From DATBGZ01 sp963803115 (GTDB lineage: Bacteria > Actinomycetota > Actinomycetes > Mycobacteriales > Micromonosporaceae): 64,000 nt of DNA. Under the pieces are notes generated by a model that worked only from the letters and a program-made list of their open reading frames with translations, did no database searches and had not been told where the DNA came from. The DNA lies in NCBI GenBank assembly GCA_963803115.1, contig CAWDLN010000018.1:124001-188000 (forward strand), written 5' to 3'. The position numbers and the translations under genes are program-made. Positions 8,742-17,467 of the stretch are shown here, in pieces. Position 1 is the stretch's first letter. Every line of letters starts with the position of its first letter.

Positions 8742-9775
8742 CCTGACATGTGACCAGCGGGCACCTCGCCCGACGGCAGACCGTGCTTGACGCCTACGGG
8801 CTGAACCAGCCACAGGTGGTCGCCGAGGCCACCGACGGCCGTCAGCTCGCTCACAAGCGTCGCCTCAGCCAGTGCCCGCAGGTACCCGGCCGGATCTTCG
8901 GTCGCGTTCGCGAGCGGCGGCCGTACGGCCCGCATTCCCAATGCCGTCAAGGCTTTCCGCTGCGTCGTGAGAACGGCGGGCATCCCCGCCGTCTCCTCGC
9001 CCGCCATTCGAACGGAGTCGATCGCTACGTGGGCAGTGAGGTCCCGAGAGCCGTCGGGCACCGGCGGCACCTCGCGACCGGCGCGGAACCCGGTCAGCGT
9101 CCCCATCGGGGGCCGGCGGTCCCGAGTGTGTCCATAGTCGACGGTTACCGCGACACCACGGGTGAGGGCCGCGACGGCACCGGCCCACGCGGAGTCTCGT
9201 GGGCGGCCGATCTCGAACCGGCTCCCGCCGCCGTACCAGCGTGAAATCCACTCGGCGTCAGTCGCTGACACCGGTTCGCCGGGGTATTCGGTACCTGTCG
9301 ACGGATCGACCGTGACGTAGCGCCGAACACCATCGGCGTCCGCCGACGCGACGTCCAGCGGTACGTTGTCCAGCCATTCGGTCGCAACGACCACACCCAC
9401 GAGGCTCCGGGGCAAAGGCAGGCGGCGGGTCCACGCGATCTCTTCGGGCAGCGCGACTGGGCGCGGCGCGAGTTCCACGGCCGCCAGTCGCAGTCGCCGT
9501 CGCAGGTCGCCAGTGGCCAGCGCGGCCAGGTGGGTGAGCAGTTCTCCTCGCCCGGCACCGATGTCGACGACGTCGAGGCGAGCGGGTCGGCCGAGCGCAC
9601 TGTCGGCCTCGTCGAGGAGCCGGAGGATGGCGGCGGCGAACGCCGGTGATGCCAGGGCGCTCGTGCGGAAATGATCTGCCGGGGCGGCTCGGGTGTAGAA
9701 GCCGTCCCGTCCGTAGAGCGCCGACTCCATAGCCTGGCGCCACCGTACCGGTCGCCCCTCGGTGAACTCGTCCAT
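8738..9775 (-). CDS. SAM-dependent methyltransferase, MidA/NDUFAF7-like
   Basis: 345 residues from ATG 9775 (MDEFTEGRPVRWRQAMESAL). The frame is open further upstream but that part is repeat DNA. The glycine-rich SAM loop VVDIGAGRGELL is near residue 80, followed by VVATEWLDNVPLD and VTVDYGHTRDRRPPMGTLTG, the order seen in the MidA family. In mitochondria, members methylate an arginine of the complex I NDUFS2/NuoD subunit. Here the gene is directly upstream of, and overlaps, a broken nuoD2, so its partner may be gone. Ends overlap by 4 bases. Confidence 0.8.
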   Translation of the reverse strand: MDEFTEGRPVRWRQAMESALYGRDGFYTRAAPADHFRTSALASPAFAAAILRLLDEADSALGRPARLDVVDIGAGRGELLTHLAALATGDLRRRLRLAAVELAPRPVALPEEIAWTRRLPLPRSLVGVVVATEWLDNVPLDVASADADGVRRYVTVDPSTGTEYPGEPVSATDAEWISRWYGGGSRFEIGRPRDSAWAGAVAALTRGVAVTVDYGHTRDRRPPMGTLTGFRAGREVPPVPDGSRDLTAHVAIDSVRMAGEETAGMPAVLTTQRKALTALGMRAVRPPLANATEDPAGYLRALAEATLVSELTAVGGLGDHLWLVQPVGVKHGLPSGEVPAGHMSG

Positions 9776-9812
9776 CAGCAGTGTTTTCTTCGCTCGCGAC
9801 TGCTCCACGTTT

Positions 9813-9900
9813 GCTCGCGACTGCGGGCTCGCTTCGCTCGCTCCTCGCGCTCGCGGCTGAGACATCGCTGGCCGCTCGCTCCTCGCGCTTCGCGCTCGCA
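9813..9900. repeat. Dispersed GCTCGC-type intergenic repeat, copy 2
   Basis: It contains GCTCGCGACTGCGGGCTCGC followed by TTCGCTCGCTCCTCGCGCTC, with a partial second copy at 9874-9900. It lies in the 225-base divergent gap (9776-10000) between the methyltransferase and the DUF2520 gene, so it overlaps the promoter or leader region of one or both. The 42-base copy at 31175-31216 matches it closely. Confidence 0.65.
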
Positions 9901-10000
9901 ACCCGGTGGTGAAACATGCCACACGCTGCATACTCCAGCGTGCGGTGGGGCACATACTTGCAGACGACCGGTACCCCACTGAAGAGGACTGGATCGACGT

Positions 10001-10957
10001 ATGAGCGCTAGCAGTACGCGCCGCAAGGTCCCTTCCGGCCGCACCCGCCGGACCGGACGCGCCGGTCGGCAGCTACGGGTTGGTGTCATCGGCGCTGGGC
10101 GCGTGGGCGCGGTAATCGGAGCCGCCCTGGCCGCCGCTGGACATCGCATAGTCGCCGCCTCGGGCGTCTCCGCGGCCAGCATCTCGCGTATCGAACGCCT
10201 GCTGCCCGCGGCTCGGCTGAGCCCCGCGGATGAGGTTGCGGCCAACGCCGACCTCGTGCTGATCGCAGTTCCCGATGACGCACTCGGCCCGCTCGTGCGC
10301 GGCCTGGCCGAGGGCGGGTCGTTCGGCCCGGACCAGGTGGTCGCCCACACCTCTGGTGCCCATGGGATCGACGTACTGGCGCCCGCGGTCGCGGCCGGCG
10401 CGGAAGGCTTGGCGCTGCATCCCGCGATGACATTCTCGGGCCACCCGAGGGACCTCGACCGGCTCGCCGAAGGTGTTTCGTTCGGCGTGACCGCGCCGGC
10501 GTCCCTGCGACCTTTCGCCACTCGCCTGGTTGCGGATCTCGGGGGGAGCATCGAGTGGGTTGAGGAGACGGCCCGGCCGCTGTACCACGCGGCCCTCGCT
10601 CACGGTGCGAACCACCTCGTGACCTTGACCAACGAGGCGATGGACCGGTTGCGCGACGCGGGTGTGATCCACCCGGAGCGCGTACTGGGGCCGCTGTTGC
10701 TCGCCGCCTTGGAGAACACTCTCAACCTGGGTGACGCGGCGCTGACCGGGCCGGTCGCGCGCGGTGACGCGGGCACCATCGCCCGCCACCTCGACGTGCT
10801 GGGCCGGGTCGCGCCGGACTCCGTACCGGCGTACCTGGCCCTGGCTCGCCGGACCGCGGACCGAGCGATCGCGTCCGGTCGGCTGAAACCAATGGACGCC
10901 GAGCCGCTACTCGGTGTACTGGCGCCGGCACCGCCCATTGTGGAGCTGAGTGCGTGA
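10001..10957 (+). CDS. Rossmann-fold plus DUF2520 protein, oxidoreductase-like
   Basis: 318 residues. A basic N-terminal 25 residues precede VGVIGAGRVGAVIGAALAAAG, a dinucleotide-binding beta-alpha-beta motif. ADLVLIAVPDD and VAHTSGAHG follow, then a helical C-terminal domain typical of DUF2520. The overall plan is that of short beta-hydroxyacid or ketopantoate-type dehydrogenases. It overlaps panC by one base (TGATG), and this pairing is common in actinobacteria. A role in pantothenate supply has been suggested by context only. Confidence 0.75.
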   Translation: MSASSTRRKVPSGRTRRTGRAGRQLRVGVIGAGRVGAVIGAALAAAGHRIVAASGVSAASISRIERLLPAARLSPADEVAANADLVLIAVPDDALGPLVRGLAEGGSFGPDQVVAHTSGAHGIDVLAPAVAAGAEGLALHPAMTFSGHPRDLDRLAEGVSFGVTAPASLRPFATRLVADLGGSIEWVEETARPLYHAALAHGANHLVTLTNEAMDRLRDAGVIHPERVLGPLLLAALENTLNLGDAALTGPVARGDAGTIARHLDVLGRVAPDSVPAYLALARRTADRAIASGRLKPMDAEPLLGVLAPAPPIVELSA

Positions 10958-11796
10958 TGTCCACCGTGGACCTCACGGTCTGTACGACCCGCGCCGAACT
11001 TGCTCAGGCGCGCCGCGACATGGCCGGTCGCGTCGGCGTCGTGATGACGATGGGCGCCCTCCACGAAGGCCACGCCGCGTTGCTGAGGGCAGCTCGAGCG
11101 CAGAGTGACCACGTCGTCGCGACGATCTTCGTGAATCCGCTCCAATTTGGACCGACCGAGGACTTCCAGCGCTATCCGCGTCCGCTCGAGGCCGACCTGG
11201 CGATCCTACGAGGAACCGGTGTCGATGCGGTCTTCGTGCCGCCGGTTGCCGAGGTCTACCCACACGGTGACGCAACGGTCAGGGTCTTGCCTGGTGCACT
11301 CGCGACGATCCTCGAAGGTGCGCACCGGCCGGGCCACTTCGACGGTGTGCTGACCGTAGTATTGAAGCTGCTCAACCTGACCCAGGCAACGGTCGCCTTC
11401 TTCGGCGAGAAGGACTACCAGCAGCTGACCCTGATCCGGTCCATGGTGGACGAGCTGAACGTACCGACCGAGATCGTCGCGGTGCCTACCGTGCGCGAAG
11501 CCGACGGCTTGGCGCTGTCCAGCCGCAACCGCTATCTGTCCGATGTGGACCGCGTGACGGCGCTCGCACTGTCCCGAGCGCTACAAGCGGGTGCGGCGGA
11601 GGCTGCGCACGGGGCGGACGCCGTGCTGACGGCCGCGAGCAAGGAACTCGTGGGTCTCACGGTCGACTACCTAGAACTCACCGACCTAGCGCTCGGTCCG
11701 ACGCCGGAGCGGGGACCCGCCCGTCTGCTGGTCGCCGCTAGGATCGGCAGCACCCGGCTGATCGACAACATTGGCCTGCTTCTGGAGACCGGTTGA
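10957..11796 (+). CDS. panC: Pantothenate synthetase (pantoate-beta-alanine ligase)
   Basis: 279 residues. It joins pantoate and beta-alanine using ATP. VMTMGALHEGH (the HIGH-like nucleotide motif) is near residue 28. FVNPLQFGPTEDF, FFGEKDYQQLTLIRSMV and LSSRNRYLS are all present. ATG 10957 is preferred over the in-frame GTG one codon earlier because it overlaps the upstream stop. It is followed by panD with a one-base overlap, so both pantothenate precursors' enzymes are translated together. panB is not in the window. Confidence 0.95.
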   Translation: MSTVDLTVCTTRAELAQARRDMAGRVGVVMTMGALHEGHAALLRAARAQSDHVVATIFVNPLQFGPTEDFQRYPRPLEADLAILRGTGVDAVFVPPVAEVYPHGDATVRVLPGALATILEGAHRPGHFDGVLTVVLKLLNLTQATVAFFGEKDYQQLTLIRSMVDELNVPTEIVAVPTVREADGLALSSRNRYLSDVDRVTALALSRALQAGAAEAAHGADAVLTAASKELVGLTVDYLELTDLALGPTPERGPARLLVAARIGSTRLIDNIGLLLETG

Positions 11797-12224
11797 TGTT
11801 CACCCGCACGATGTTGAAGTCGAAGATTCACAGGGCTACGGTCACGCAGGCCGATCTGCATTATGTCGGCTCGGTGACCGTCGACAGCGACCTGCTCGAT
11901 GCGGCCGATCTGCTCCCGGGCGAGCGCGTGGCGATCGTGGACGTGACGAACGGAGCCCGGCTGGAGACCTATGTCATCCCGGGTGAGCGTGGCTCCGGCG
12001 TCGTCGGAATCAACGGGGCCGCGGCCCACCTGGTGAACCCGGGCGACCTTGTCATCTTGATCTCGTACGCCCAGATGGACGACGAGCTGGCCCGGCGCTA
12101 CCAGCCGCGGGTGGTGCACGTGGACGCCAAGAACAGCGTGTTGGCTCTGCGGGCGGATCCGGCGGACGTGGCGGGTGGCATGGCCGATGACCTGGTCCGT
12201 GGTGATTTGGTCGAACCTGGATAG
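11796..12224 (+). CDS. panD: Aspartate 1-decarboxylase proenzyme
   Basis: 142 residues. It makes beta-alanine for PanC. The self-cleavage site is visible as HYVGSVTVD (Gly-Ser at about 24-25), which yields the pyruvoyl cofactor. LKSKIHRATVTQADL and GINGAAAHLV are conserved. The start ATG overlaps the panC stop by one base. Confidence 0.95.
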   Translation: MFTRTMLKSKIHRATVTQADLHYVGSVTVDSDLLDAADLLPGERVAIVDVTNGARLETYVIPGERGSGVVGINGAAAHLVNPGDLVILISYAQMDDELARRYQPRVVHVDAKNSVLALRADPADVAGGMADDLVRGDLVEPG

Positions 12225-12257
12225 GTGGTTTCGGCAAGCTGCCGACAGACAGCCACC
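12224..12257. terminator. Hairpin after panD
   Basis: The segment starts in the panD stop codon. It has an inner TCGGCA-AGC-TGCCGA stem and outer arms GGTGG and CCACC. No T-tract follows. It may end the panC-panD transcript before the decayed gene. Confidence 0.35.
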
Positions 12258-12305
12258 GCGGCGGTGACATATGCTCGCGCTCCCTGAGGGTGGGAGAGGA
12301 CGGGC

Positions 12306-13251
12306 ATGGGGCGCCGACATGGCTGGGTAAGGGCGGTTTCGGCCGCGATCGTCCTGGCTGTGGCGCTCGCCGGTTGTTCGGCCCCGCCCGCCGTCGGTGA
12401 CGGCTCGCTCGGTGTCGACTGGGCCGTACTGCCGACCCCCAGCGTGCCGACTCCCGAGGTCGGGACGTGCACCGGCCGCGACGGCACGAGGGCAACGCCG
12501 AAGGTCGGCTGGGACATGTCGTATCTACTCCGTGTCACCGCAGCCCACTGTGGAGTGCAGCGCCGAACACCTGGCTGAGACATACTTCGTCGGCACTTTC
12601 CCGGCCGACGCCGAGACCGACGCGGCCGGCCGGCCGAAGCTGGGCACGGCGCTGTTCCGGTCGGCGTACGAGTCCTGCACCCAGAAGGCCATCGAATTCC
12701 TCGGCGCTGATTTCCACGCGGGACGGGTATCGATGCTTCCCGTCATGCCGTCGGAGCGCCAATGGGCGGGCAAGGCGCGGTGGTACCGGTGCGAGCTGCT
12801 CGAGATCGTCGACAGTAACGGCACCGTCAACCCTCGAACCGGCAGCCTCAAGGACGGGCTTCGAGAGGCGCCGGCCGCTTGCTCTCACCTGCGGTAACGA
12901 GAAGCTCAGCGCGGATCAGAAGTACATTGAGAACATCACGTTCGCCAGCTGCACACACGTCCCATGACATCGAGATGACCGGCATCTATGTCGCATCCGA
13001 CGGCGAGTACCCGGGCGATACAAGGAGCAAGACATCGTGCCGAACGCCTGCTACGGAATTGGTGCGACGTACCTCGGTATGACCCGAGCGATGTTGGACA
13101 GCACCGGCGGCATCCGATGGCTGTTCTGGGGCGGCACCCCGACCTCTGGTCGGCGGGTGACCGGTCGATGCGGTGTTTCATGGGAGAATACCCGCGGGCC
13201 AAGCTCACCGGTTCCATCAAAGGACGTACGCCCGGTACGTTCCCGCACTGA
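12306..13251 (+). pseudogene. Septum-formation-family lipoprotein gene, broken by about five frameshifts
   Basis: ATG 12306 begins a lipoprotein signal with lipobox LAGC. Fragments in successive frames then follow each other: VECSAEHLAETYFVGTFPAD, RSAYESCTQKAIEFLGADF, WAGKARWYRCELLEIV, LTCGNEKLSADQKYI, SHDIEMTGIYVASDGEYPGD, CYGIGATYLGMTRAML and GEYPRAKLTGSIKGRTPGTF with a stop near 13251. The repeated C-x-H/E-x-x-E pattern with paired cysteines fits the actinobacterial septum-formation domain (DUF4190-associated type), secreted and membrane-anchored. No intact frame covers more than about 160 residues. The residues are well preserved, so the lesions are recent or artefactual. Confidence 0.65.
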
Positions 13252-13293
13252 CCGCCCGGCCGGGCGCGTGGCCCGGAATGGTTGACTGGCAGG

Positions 13294-14922
13294 ATGCGTC
13301 TGCCATGCGTTCCGCGGCGACTCGCCGGGCCTGACCCCGGCTGGGCCGAGACCACCGACGTGGTCATCGTTGGTTCGGGGATCGCCGGCCTGACGTGCGC
13401 GCTGCATCTGCGCGAGGCGGGCCTCCACGTCACGGTCGTCACCAAGGTGAACATCGACGACGGCTCGACCAGGTGGGCGCAGGGCGGCATCGCCGCGGTC
13501 CTGGATCCGTTGGATACTCCGGCCGCCCACGCGAGGGACACGCTCGTCGCCGGCGTCGGACTGTGCGATCCAGCCGCAGTCGACGTTCTCGTGACCGAAG
13601 GGCCGGCGCGGGTGCGAGAGTTGATCCGGTGGGGCGCCCAGTTCGACCGGCATCCCGACGGATCGCTGATGCTGACTCGCGAGGGCGGGCACCACGCCAA
13701 CCGGATCGTGCACGCGGGCGGAGACGCCACGGGCGCCGAAGTGCAGCGTGCGCTCCATGAGGCGGTACGGCGAGACCCGTGGATTCGACTGATCGAGCAC
13801 GCCCTTGTGCTGGATCTCTTGCGGGACAAGGAAGGCAACGCCTGCGGGGTCAGTCTGCACGTGCTCGACGAGGGTACTGAGGACGGAGTGGGCGCGGTCC
13901 TCGCGCGGGCAGTGGTCATCGCCACCGGCGGCCTGGGCCAGGTCTTCGCCTCCACCACAAACCCGGCGGTGTCTACTGGCGACGGCGTCGCGCTCGCGCT
14001 GCGCGCGGGCGCGGCGGTCACGGACATCGAGTTCGTCCAATTCCACCCGACCGCGTTCGCTCTTGGCAATGACGGCAACGGTACGGCGCAGCTGCCCCTG
14101 ATCAGCGAGGCGCTTCGCGGCGAAGGAGCTTATCTCGTCGACGACGATGGCAAGCGATTCATGGTGGGTCAGCACGAGCTCGCCGAGCTCGCGCCGCGCG
14201 ACATCGTGGCCAAGGCAATCCATCGAGTGCTGCTCGCCTCCGGGGCGGACCATGTTTTCCTCGATGCACGACATGTGGCCGACCTCGCCGTGCGGTTCCC
14301 GACCATCACCGCCGTCTGCCGGGCGGCCGGCGTCGATCCCGTGACCCAGCTCATCCCCGTGGCACCCGCCGCGCACTACGCGAGCGGTGGAATCCGGACC
14401 GACCTTCACGGCCGAAGTTCGATCACGCGGCTCTACGCCTGTGGTGAGGCCGCGTGCACGGGTGTTCACGGCGCCAACCGGCTCGCCTCCAACTCCTTGC
14501 TCGAGGGACTTGTCTTCGCGCGACGGATCGCGGCAGACATCGCGGCCGTGACACTGGATTACCGGGAACCCGTGTGGGACCAGACCGCGGGCTGGGTCGT
14601 CGATTCCGCAGCACGGCTGCCACTCCAGCAGGAGATGACGCGCGGCGCCGGCGTGCTGCGCAGTGCCGAGTCGCTGGCCGCGACCACCGCCCGCCTCGAC
14701 GAACTGGCGATGACACGTTCACAGCCGGCGACCGATGCCTGGGAGGTCACCAACCTCGTCACCGTCGCGAGCGCCCTGGTGGCAGCCGCGTCTCGACGAC
14801 AGGAGACGCGCGGCTGTCACTGGCGGGAGGACTTTCCGGAACCTCGCCCAGAATGGCTGGGCCACTTGGTGGCCGGCATCGAACCCGATGGACGCATGAC
14901 CGAAGAGTGGGAACCGCGGTGA
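13294..14922 (+). CDS. nadB: L-aspartate oxidase
   Basis: 542 residues from ATG 13294. It oxidises L-aspartate to iminoaspartate in NAD synthesis. The FAD-binding motif VVIVGSGIAGLTCALHLREA is near residue 24, STRWAQGGIAAV near 63, and HPTAFALG and EALRGEGAYL sit in the substrate domain. CTGVHGANRLASNSLLEGL contributes to the C-terminal FAD site. A TTG four codons earlier is possible. nadC follows with a 4-base overlap; nadA is not adjacent. Confidence 0.92.
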   Translation: MRLPCVPRRLAGPDPGWAETTDVVIVGSGIAGLTCALHLREAGLHVTVVTKVNIDDGSTRWAQGGIAAVLDPLDTPAAHARDTLVAGVGLCDPAAVDVLVTEGPARVRELIRWGAQFDRHPDGSLMLTREGGHHANRIVHAGGDATGAEVQRALHEAVRRDPWIRLIEHALVLDLLRDKEGNACGVSLHVLDEGTEDGVGAVLARAVVIATGGLGQVFASTTNPAVSTGDGVALALRAGAAVTDIEFVQFHPTAFALGNDGNGTAQLPLISEALRGEGAYLVDDDGKRFMVGQHELAELAPRDIVAKAIHRVLLASGADHVFLDARHVADLAVRFPTITAVCRAAGVDPVTQLIPVAPAAHYASGGIRTDLHGRSSITRLYACGEAACTGVHGANRLASNSLLEGLVFARRIAADIAAVTLDYREPVWDQTAGWVVDSAARLPLQQEMTRGAGVLRSAESLAATTARLDELAMTRSQPATDAWEVTNLVTVASALVAAASRRQETRGCHWREDFPEPRPEWLGHLVAGIEPDGRMTEEWEPR

Positions 14923-15812
14923 GCGCGTTTTCGCAGTCCATAGTGGATGAACTTCACGCGGACGGACTGCCGCCCGACGAGGTGCTGCGGATCGTGACCA
15001 CGGCGCTCGACGAGGACCTCGGCCCTCATCGCCTCGATGTGACCTCTATCGCGACCATCCCGACCGACCAGCAGGACACCGGCGATTTGGTCGCCCGTGG
15101 GGACGGAGTCGTCGCCGGCCTCATCGTCGCCGCCGCGGTCTTCGACGTCGCGGGCGCCGGCTCCGTCGCGTTCCGCCGCCACGTTGACGACGGAGCGCGG
15201 GTCGTTCGCGGCGATGTGCTCGCAACCGTTGCTGGCCCGACGCGCGCGCTGCTCGCCGCCGAGCGCACCGCGCTCAACCTGATCTCCCGGATGTCCGGAG
15301 TCGCGACCCACACCCGGGCCTGGGCCGACATCCTCGCCGGTAGCGGAACCCAGGTACTCGACACGCGCAAGACGACACCGGGACTTCGAGTGCTGGAAAA
15401 GTACGCTGTGCGGGTCGGCGGTGGGGTCAACAAACGGATGGGCCTCTACGACGTGGCAATGGTCAAGGACAATCACGCGCTGGCTGCCGGAGGCGTGGTC
15501 GCGGCCTACCGTCGCGTGCGAACGGCGTTTCCGAACGTGCGCATCCAAGTCGAGGTGAGCACCGAGGAAGAAGCTCTCGCCGCCGTCGATGCTGGAGCAA
15601 CTTTCCTTCTTTGCGACAACATGACGCCGGCCTTGCTGCGGCGCGTCGTGCGTGCGGTGGGTGGACGCTCCGAACTCGAGGCCACCGGTGGTTTGACGCT
15701 CGATTCGGCAGCGGAGTACGCCGCGACTGGCGTGAACTACGTGTCGGTGGGCGGTCTCACCCATTCATCGCCGACCCTGGACATCGCGCTCGACCTCCGA
15801 CCGCGGGAGTAG
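14919..15812 (+). CDS. nadC: Quinolinate (nicotinate-nucleotide) phosphoribosyltransferase
   Basis: 297 residues from GTG 14919, which overlaps the nadB stop (GTGA). It converts quinolinate and PRPP to nicotinate mononucleotide with loss of CO2. ALDEDLGPHRLDVTS opens the domain. AERTALNLISRMSGVAT, DTRKTTPGLRVLEKYAVRVG, VKDNH and VEVSTEEEA carry the active-site basic residues, and SVGGLTHSSPTLDIALD closes the phosphate site. Confidence 0.95.
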   Translation: MSAFSQSIVDELHADGLPPDEVLRIVTTALDEDLGPHRLDVTSIATIPTDQQDTGDLVARGDGVVAGLIVAAAVFDVAGAGSVAFRRHVDDGARVVRGDVLATVAGPTRALLAAERTALNLISRMSGVATHTRAWADILAGSGTQVLDTRKTTPGLRVLEKYAVRVGGGVNKRMGLYDVAMVKDNHALAAGGVVAAYRRVRTAFPNVRIQVEVSTEEEALAAVDAGATFLLCDNMTPALLRRVVRAVGGRSELEATGGLTLDSAAEYAATGVNYVSVGGLTHSSPTLDIALDLRPRE

Positions 15813-15901
15813 CCTCCGATTGCAGGAGTAGAAGGTAGCGATCCGCCACCGGGCCCGTCCCTCGCAGCTTCGTCACCGCAGGCAGCAGTAGGCTTTGCTC
15901 C

Positions 15902-16660
15902 GTGCTCCTCTGCATCGACATCGGGAACACCAACACCGTGCTCGCCACCTTCGAGGGCGAGAAGTTGGTGCACAGCTGGCGTATCAAGACCGACGCGCGA
16001 TCGACCGCCGACGAGCTGGGTTTGATGTTTCGTGGCCTGCTCTCAACCGACTCGATCGGAGTGACCGGCGTGGCCGCGTGCTCGACGGTGCCCGCCGCGC
16101 TCCGGTCACTTCGCTCCATGTTGGAGCGTTACTACCCGGGCGTGTCGAGCGTCATCGTGGAGCCAGGAGTACGGACGGGCGTGCAGCTGGCCATCGACAA
16201 CCCGAAGGAGGTCGGCTCGGACCGCGTCGTGAACACACTCGCCGCTTTCACCCTCTACGGTGGACCGTCCATTGTGGTGGATTTTGGTACTACTACCAAC
16301 TTCGACGTGATCAGCGGGCGGGGGGAGTTCCTGGGAGGCGCGTTCGCGCCGGGCATCGAGATCTCCTTCGACGCCCTCGCGTCACGAGCGGCTCAACTGC
16401 GCAAGGTCGAGGCGACGAGGCCACGATCGGTGATCGGCAAGAACACCGTCGAGTGCTTACAGTCCGGTATGTACTTTGGTTTCGCGGGTCAAGTGGACCG
16501 GATCGTCGAGCGGATGACCGAGGAGCTCGGCGACGTGCGCGCCGTCATCGCTACCGGTGGACTTGCGCCCGTCGTCATCGCCGAATGTCGCACGATCACC
16601 CATCACGAGCCGATGATCACGTTGATCGGGCTTCGCATGGTGTTCGAAAGGAACACCTGA
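15902..16660 (+). CDS. coaX: Type III pantothenate kinase
   Basis: 252 residues from GTG 15902. It is the first enzyme of CoA synthesis, phosphorylating pantothenate made by PanC. LCIDIGNTNTVLATF is the ATP phosphate loop. NPKEVGSDRVVN, VVDFGTTTNFD and GGAFAPGIEIS are the ASKHA-fold signatures of the CoaX type. Location beside panC/panD and nadB/nadC makes a cofactor block. Confidence 0.95.
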   Translation: MLLCIDIGNTNTVLATFEGEKLVHSWRIKTDARSTADELGLMFRGLLSTDSIGVTGVAACSTVPAALRSLRSMLERYYPGVSSVIVEPGVRTGVQLAIDNPKEVGSDRVVNTLAAFTLYGGPSIVVDFGTTTNFDVISGRGEFLGGAFAPGIEISFDALASRAAQLRKVEATRPRSVIGKNTVECLQSGMYFGFAGQVDRIVERMTEELGDVRAVIATGGLAPVVIAECRTITHHEPMITLIGLRMVFERNT

Positions 16661-16661
16661 C

Positions 16662-16731
16662 TTGTCCACAGCCACGCTGACGTGGACCGCCATGCACTTA
16701 TCCACAGGTTCGAAAGTGTGGGTTATCCGTG
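16662..16731 (+). promoter_or_regulatory. Small cluster of DnaA-box-like 9-mers
   Basis: TTGTCCACA lies at 16662-16670 and TTATCCACA at 16698-16706; both are consensus DnaA boxes on the same strand. TTATCCGTG at 16723-16731 is a weaker third copy. They sit in the 99-base gap between coaX and the YbaB-like gene. Possible roles are DnaA titration or control of the downstream gene. Confidence 0.5.
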
Positions 16732-16759
16732 ACCGTGGGCGCGATTAGGGTTTCGTGCC

Positions 16760-17143
16760 ATGCGGACAGACATGCAGGCGCAGATCGGGGCGATGCTGGA
16801 CGACTATCGAGCGACGCGGGCCCAGATTGACGGGCTTCAGGCGGCGGCCGCCGCGATGACCGTGAGTGTCCGGTCGCCGGATCGCAGTGTGACGGTCACG
16901 GTCGATGGCCAGGGTGGTTTGCGCGAGCTTCGGATCGATTCCGCCATGGCGGCCAGGCTCGACGGCGGTGCACTGTCGGCGCGTATCGTGGGCGCGGCTC
17001 GGCTGGCCGCGGCACAGGCCCGCGAGCAGATCCGCGTGAAGATGCGAGAGGCCCTGCCGGAACGTCTTCGCGACCTCGTGGGTGCCGATGGCTCCGTCGA
17101 TCTCGCGACGATGCTATGGGCTGATCTGGCCGAGTTGACCTGA
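16760..17143 (+). CDS. YbaB/EbfC-like nucleoid-associated protein
   Basis: 127 residues. It has an N-terminal helix (MQAQIGAMLDDYRATRAQID), a central beta segment with VRSPDRSVTVTVDGQGGLRE and a C-terminal helix rich in Ala and Arg. This is the YbaB layout of a small dimeric DNA-binding protein. The VTVDGQGGLRELRID core is the family signature. It lies right after the DnaA-box cluster. Target and role unknown. Confidence 0.7.
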   Translation: MRTDMQAQIGAMLDDYRATRAQIDGLQAAAAAMTVSVRSPDRSVTVTVDGQGGLRELRIDSAMAARLDGGALSARIVGAARLAAAQAREQIRVKMREALPERLRDLVGADGSVDLATMLWADLAELT

Positions 17144-17467
17144 GGCTGGGCCCGGCTGTGACCGACGCGGCCCCTCATCGCTACAGTGCCGCGCGACGTC
17201 GATCGTGGCATCCAATATGGACTGAGCAGGACTGTTCTCGTCCGGATCGGTTCGCGTCGGCGCGACGGCGCCGTCCCGAGTCACTAACCTTCGTCGACGC
17301 CTTGTCGGCGCCGCCGAGCCTACCGGGACGGGTGGACCCGGTAGCGGTCCGCCCGGTACGACCGCGGCCCGCCGTGCCGGGCGGGTCCGCCGTGCCGGGC
17401 GGACCACCATCGCCGGCCACCGAACGTCGGTGATGTTGCCAGCCACCGACGCCAAGAGGTGTCGCCG
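17144..17467. other. Gene-free gap with GC-rich repeats
   Basis: The gap separates convergent genes. It contains two adjacent CCGTGCCGGGCGG words near 17371 and 17391. A 17-base word (GGCAACATCACCGACGT, minus strand, near 17436) is found again near 25886. Short open frames here do not look like genes. Confidence 0.4.

Noticed and set aside
17158..17433. 91-residue open frame in the gap after the YbaB-like gene
   Set aside because: Composition is dominated by Pro/Arg from GC-rich repeats, with no ribosome-binding site and no family resemblance.
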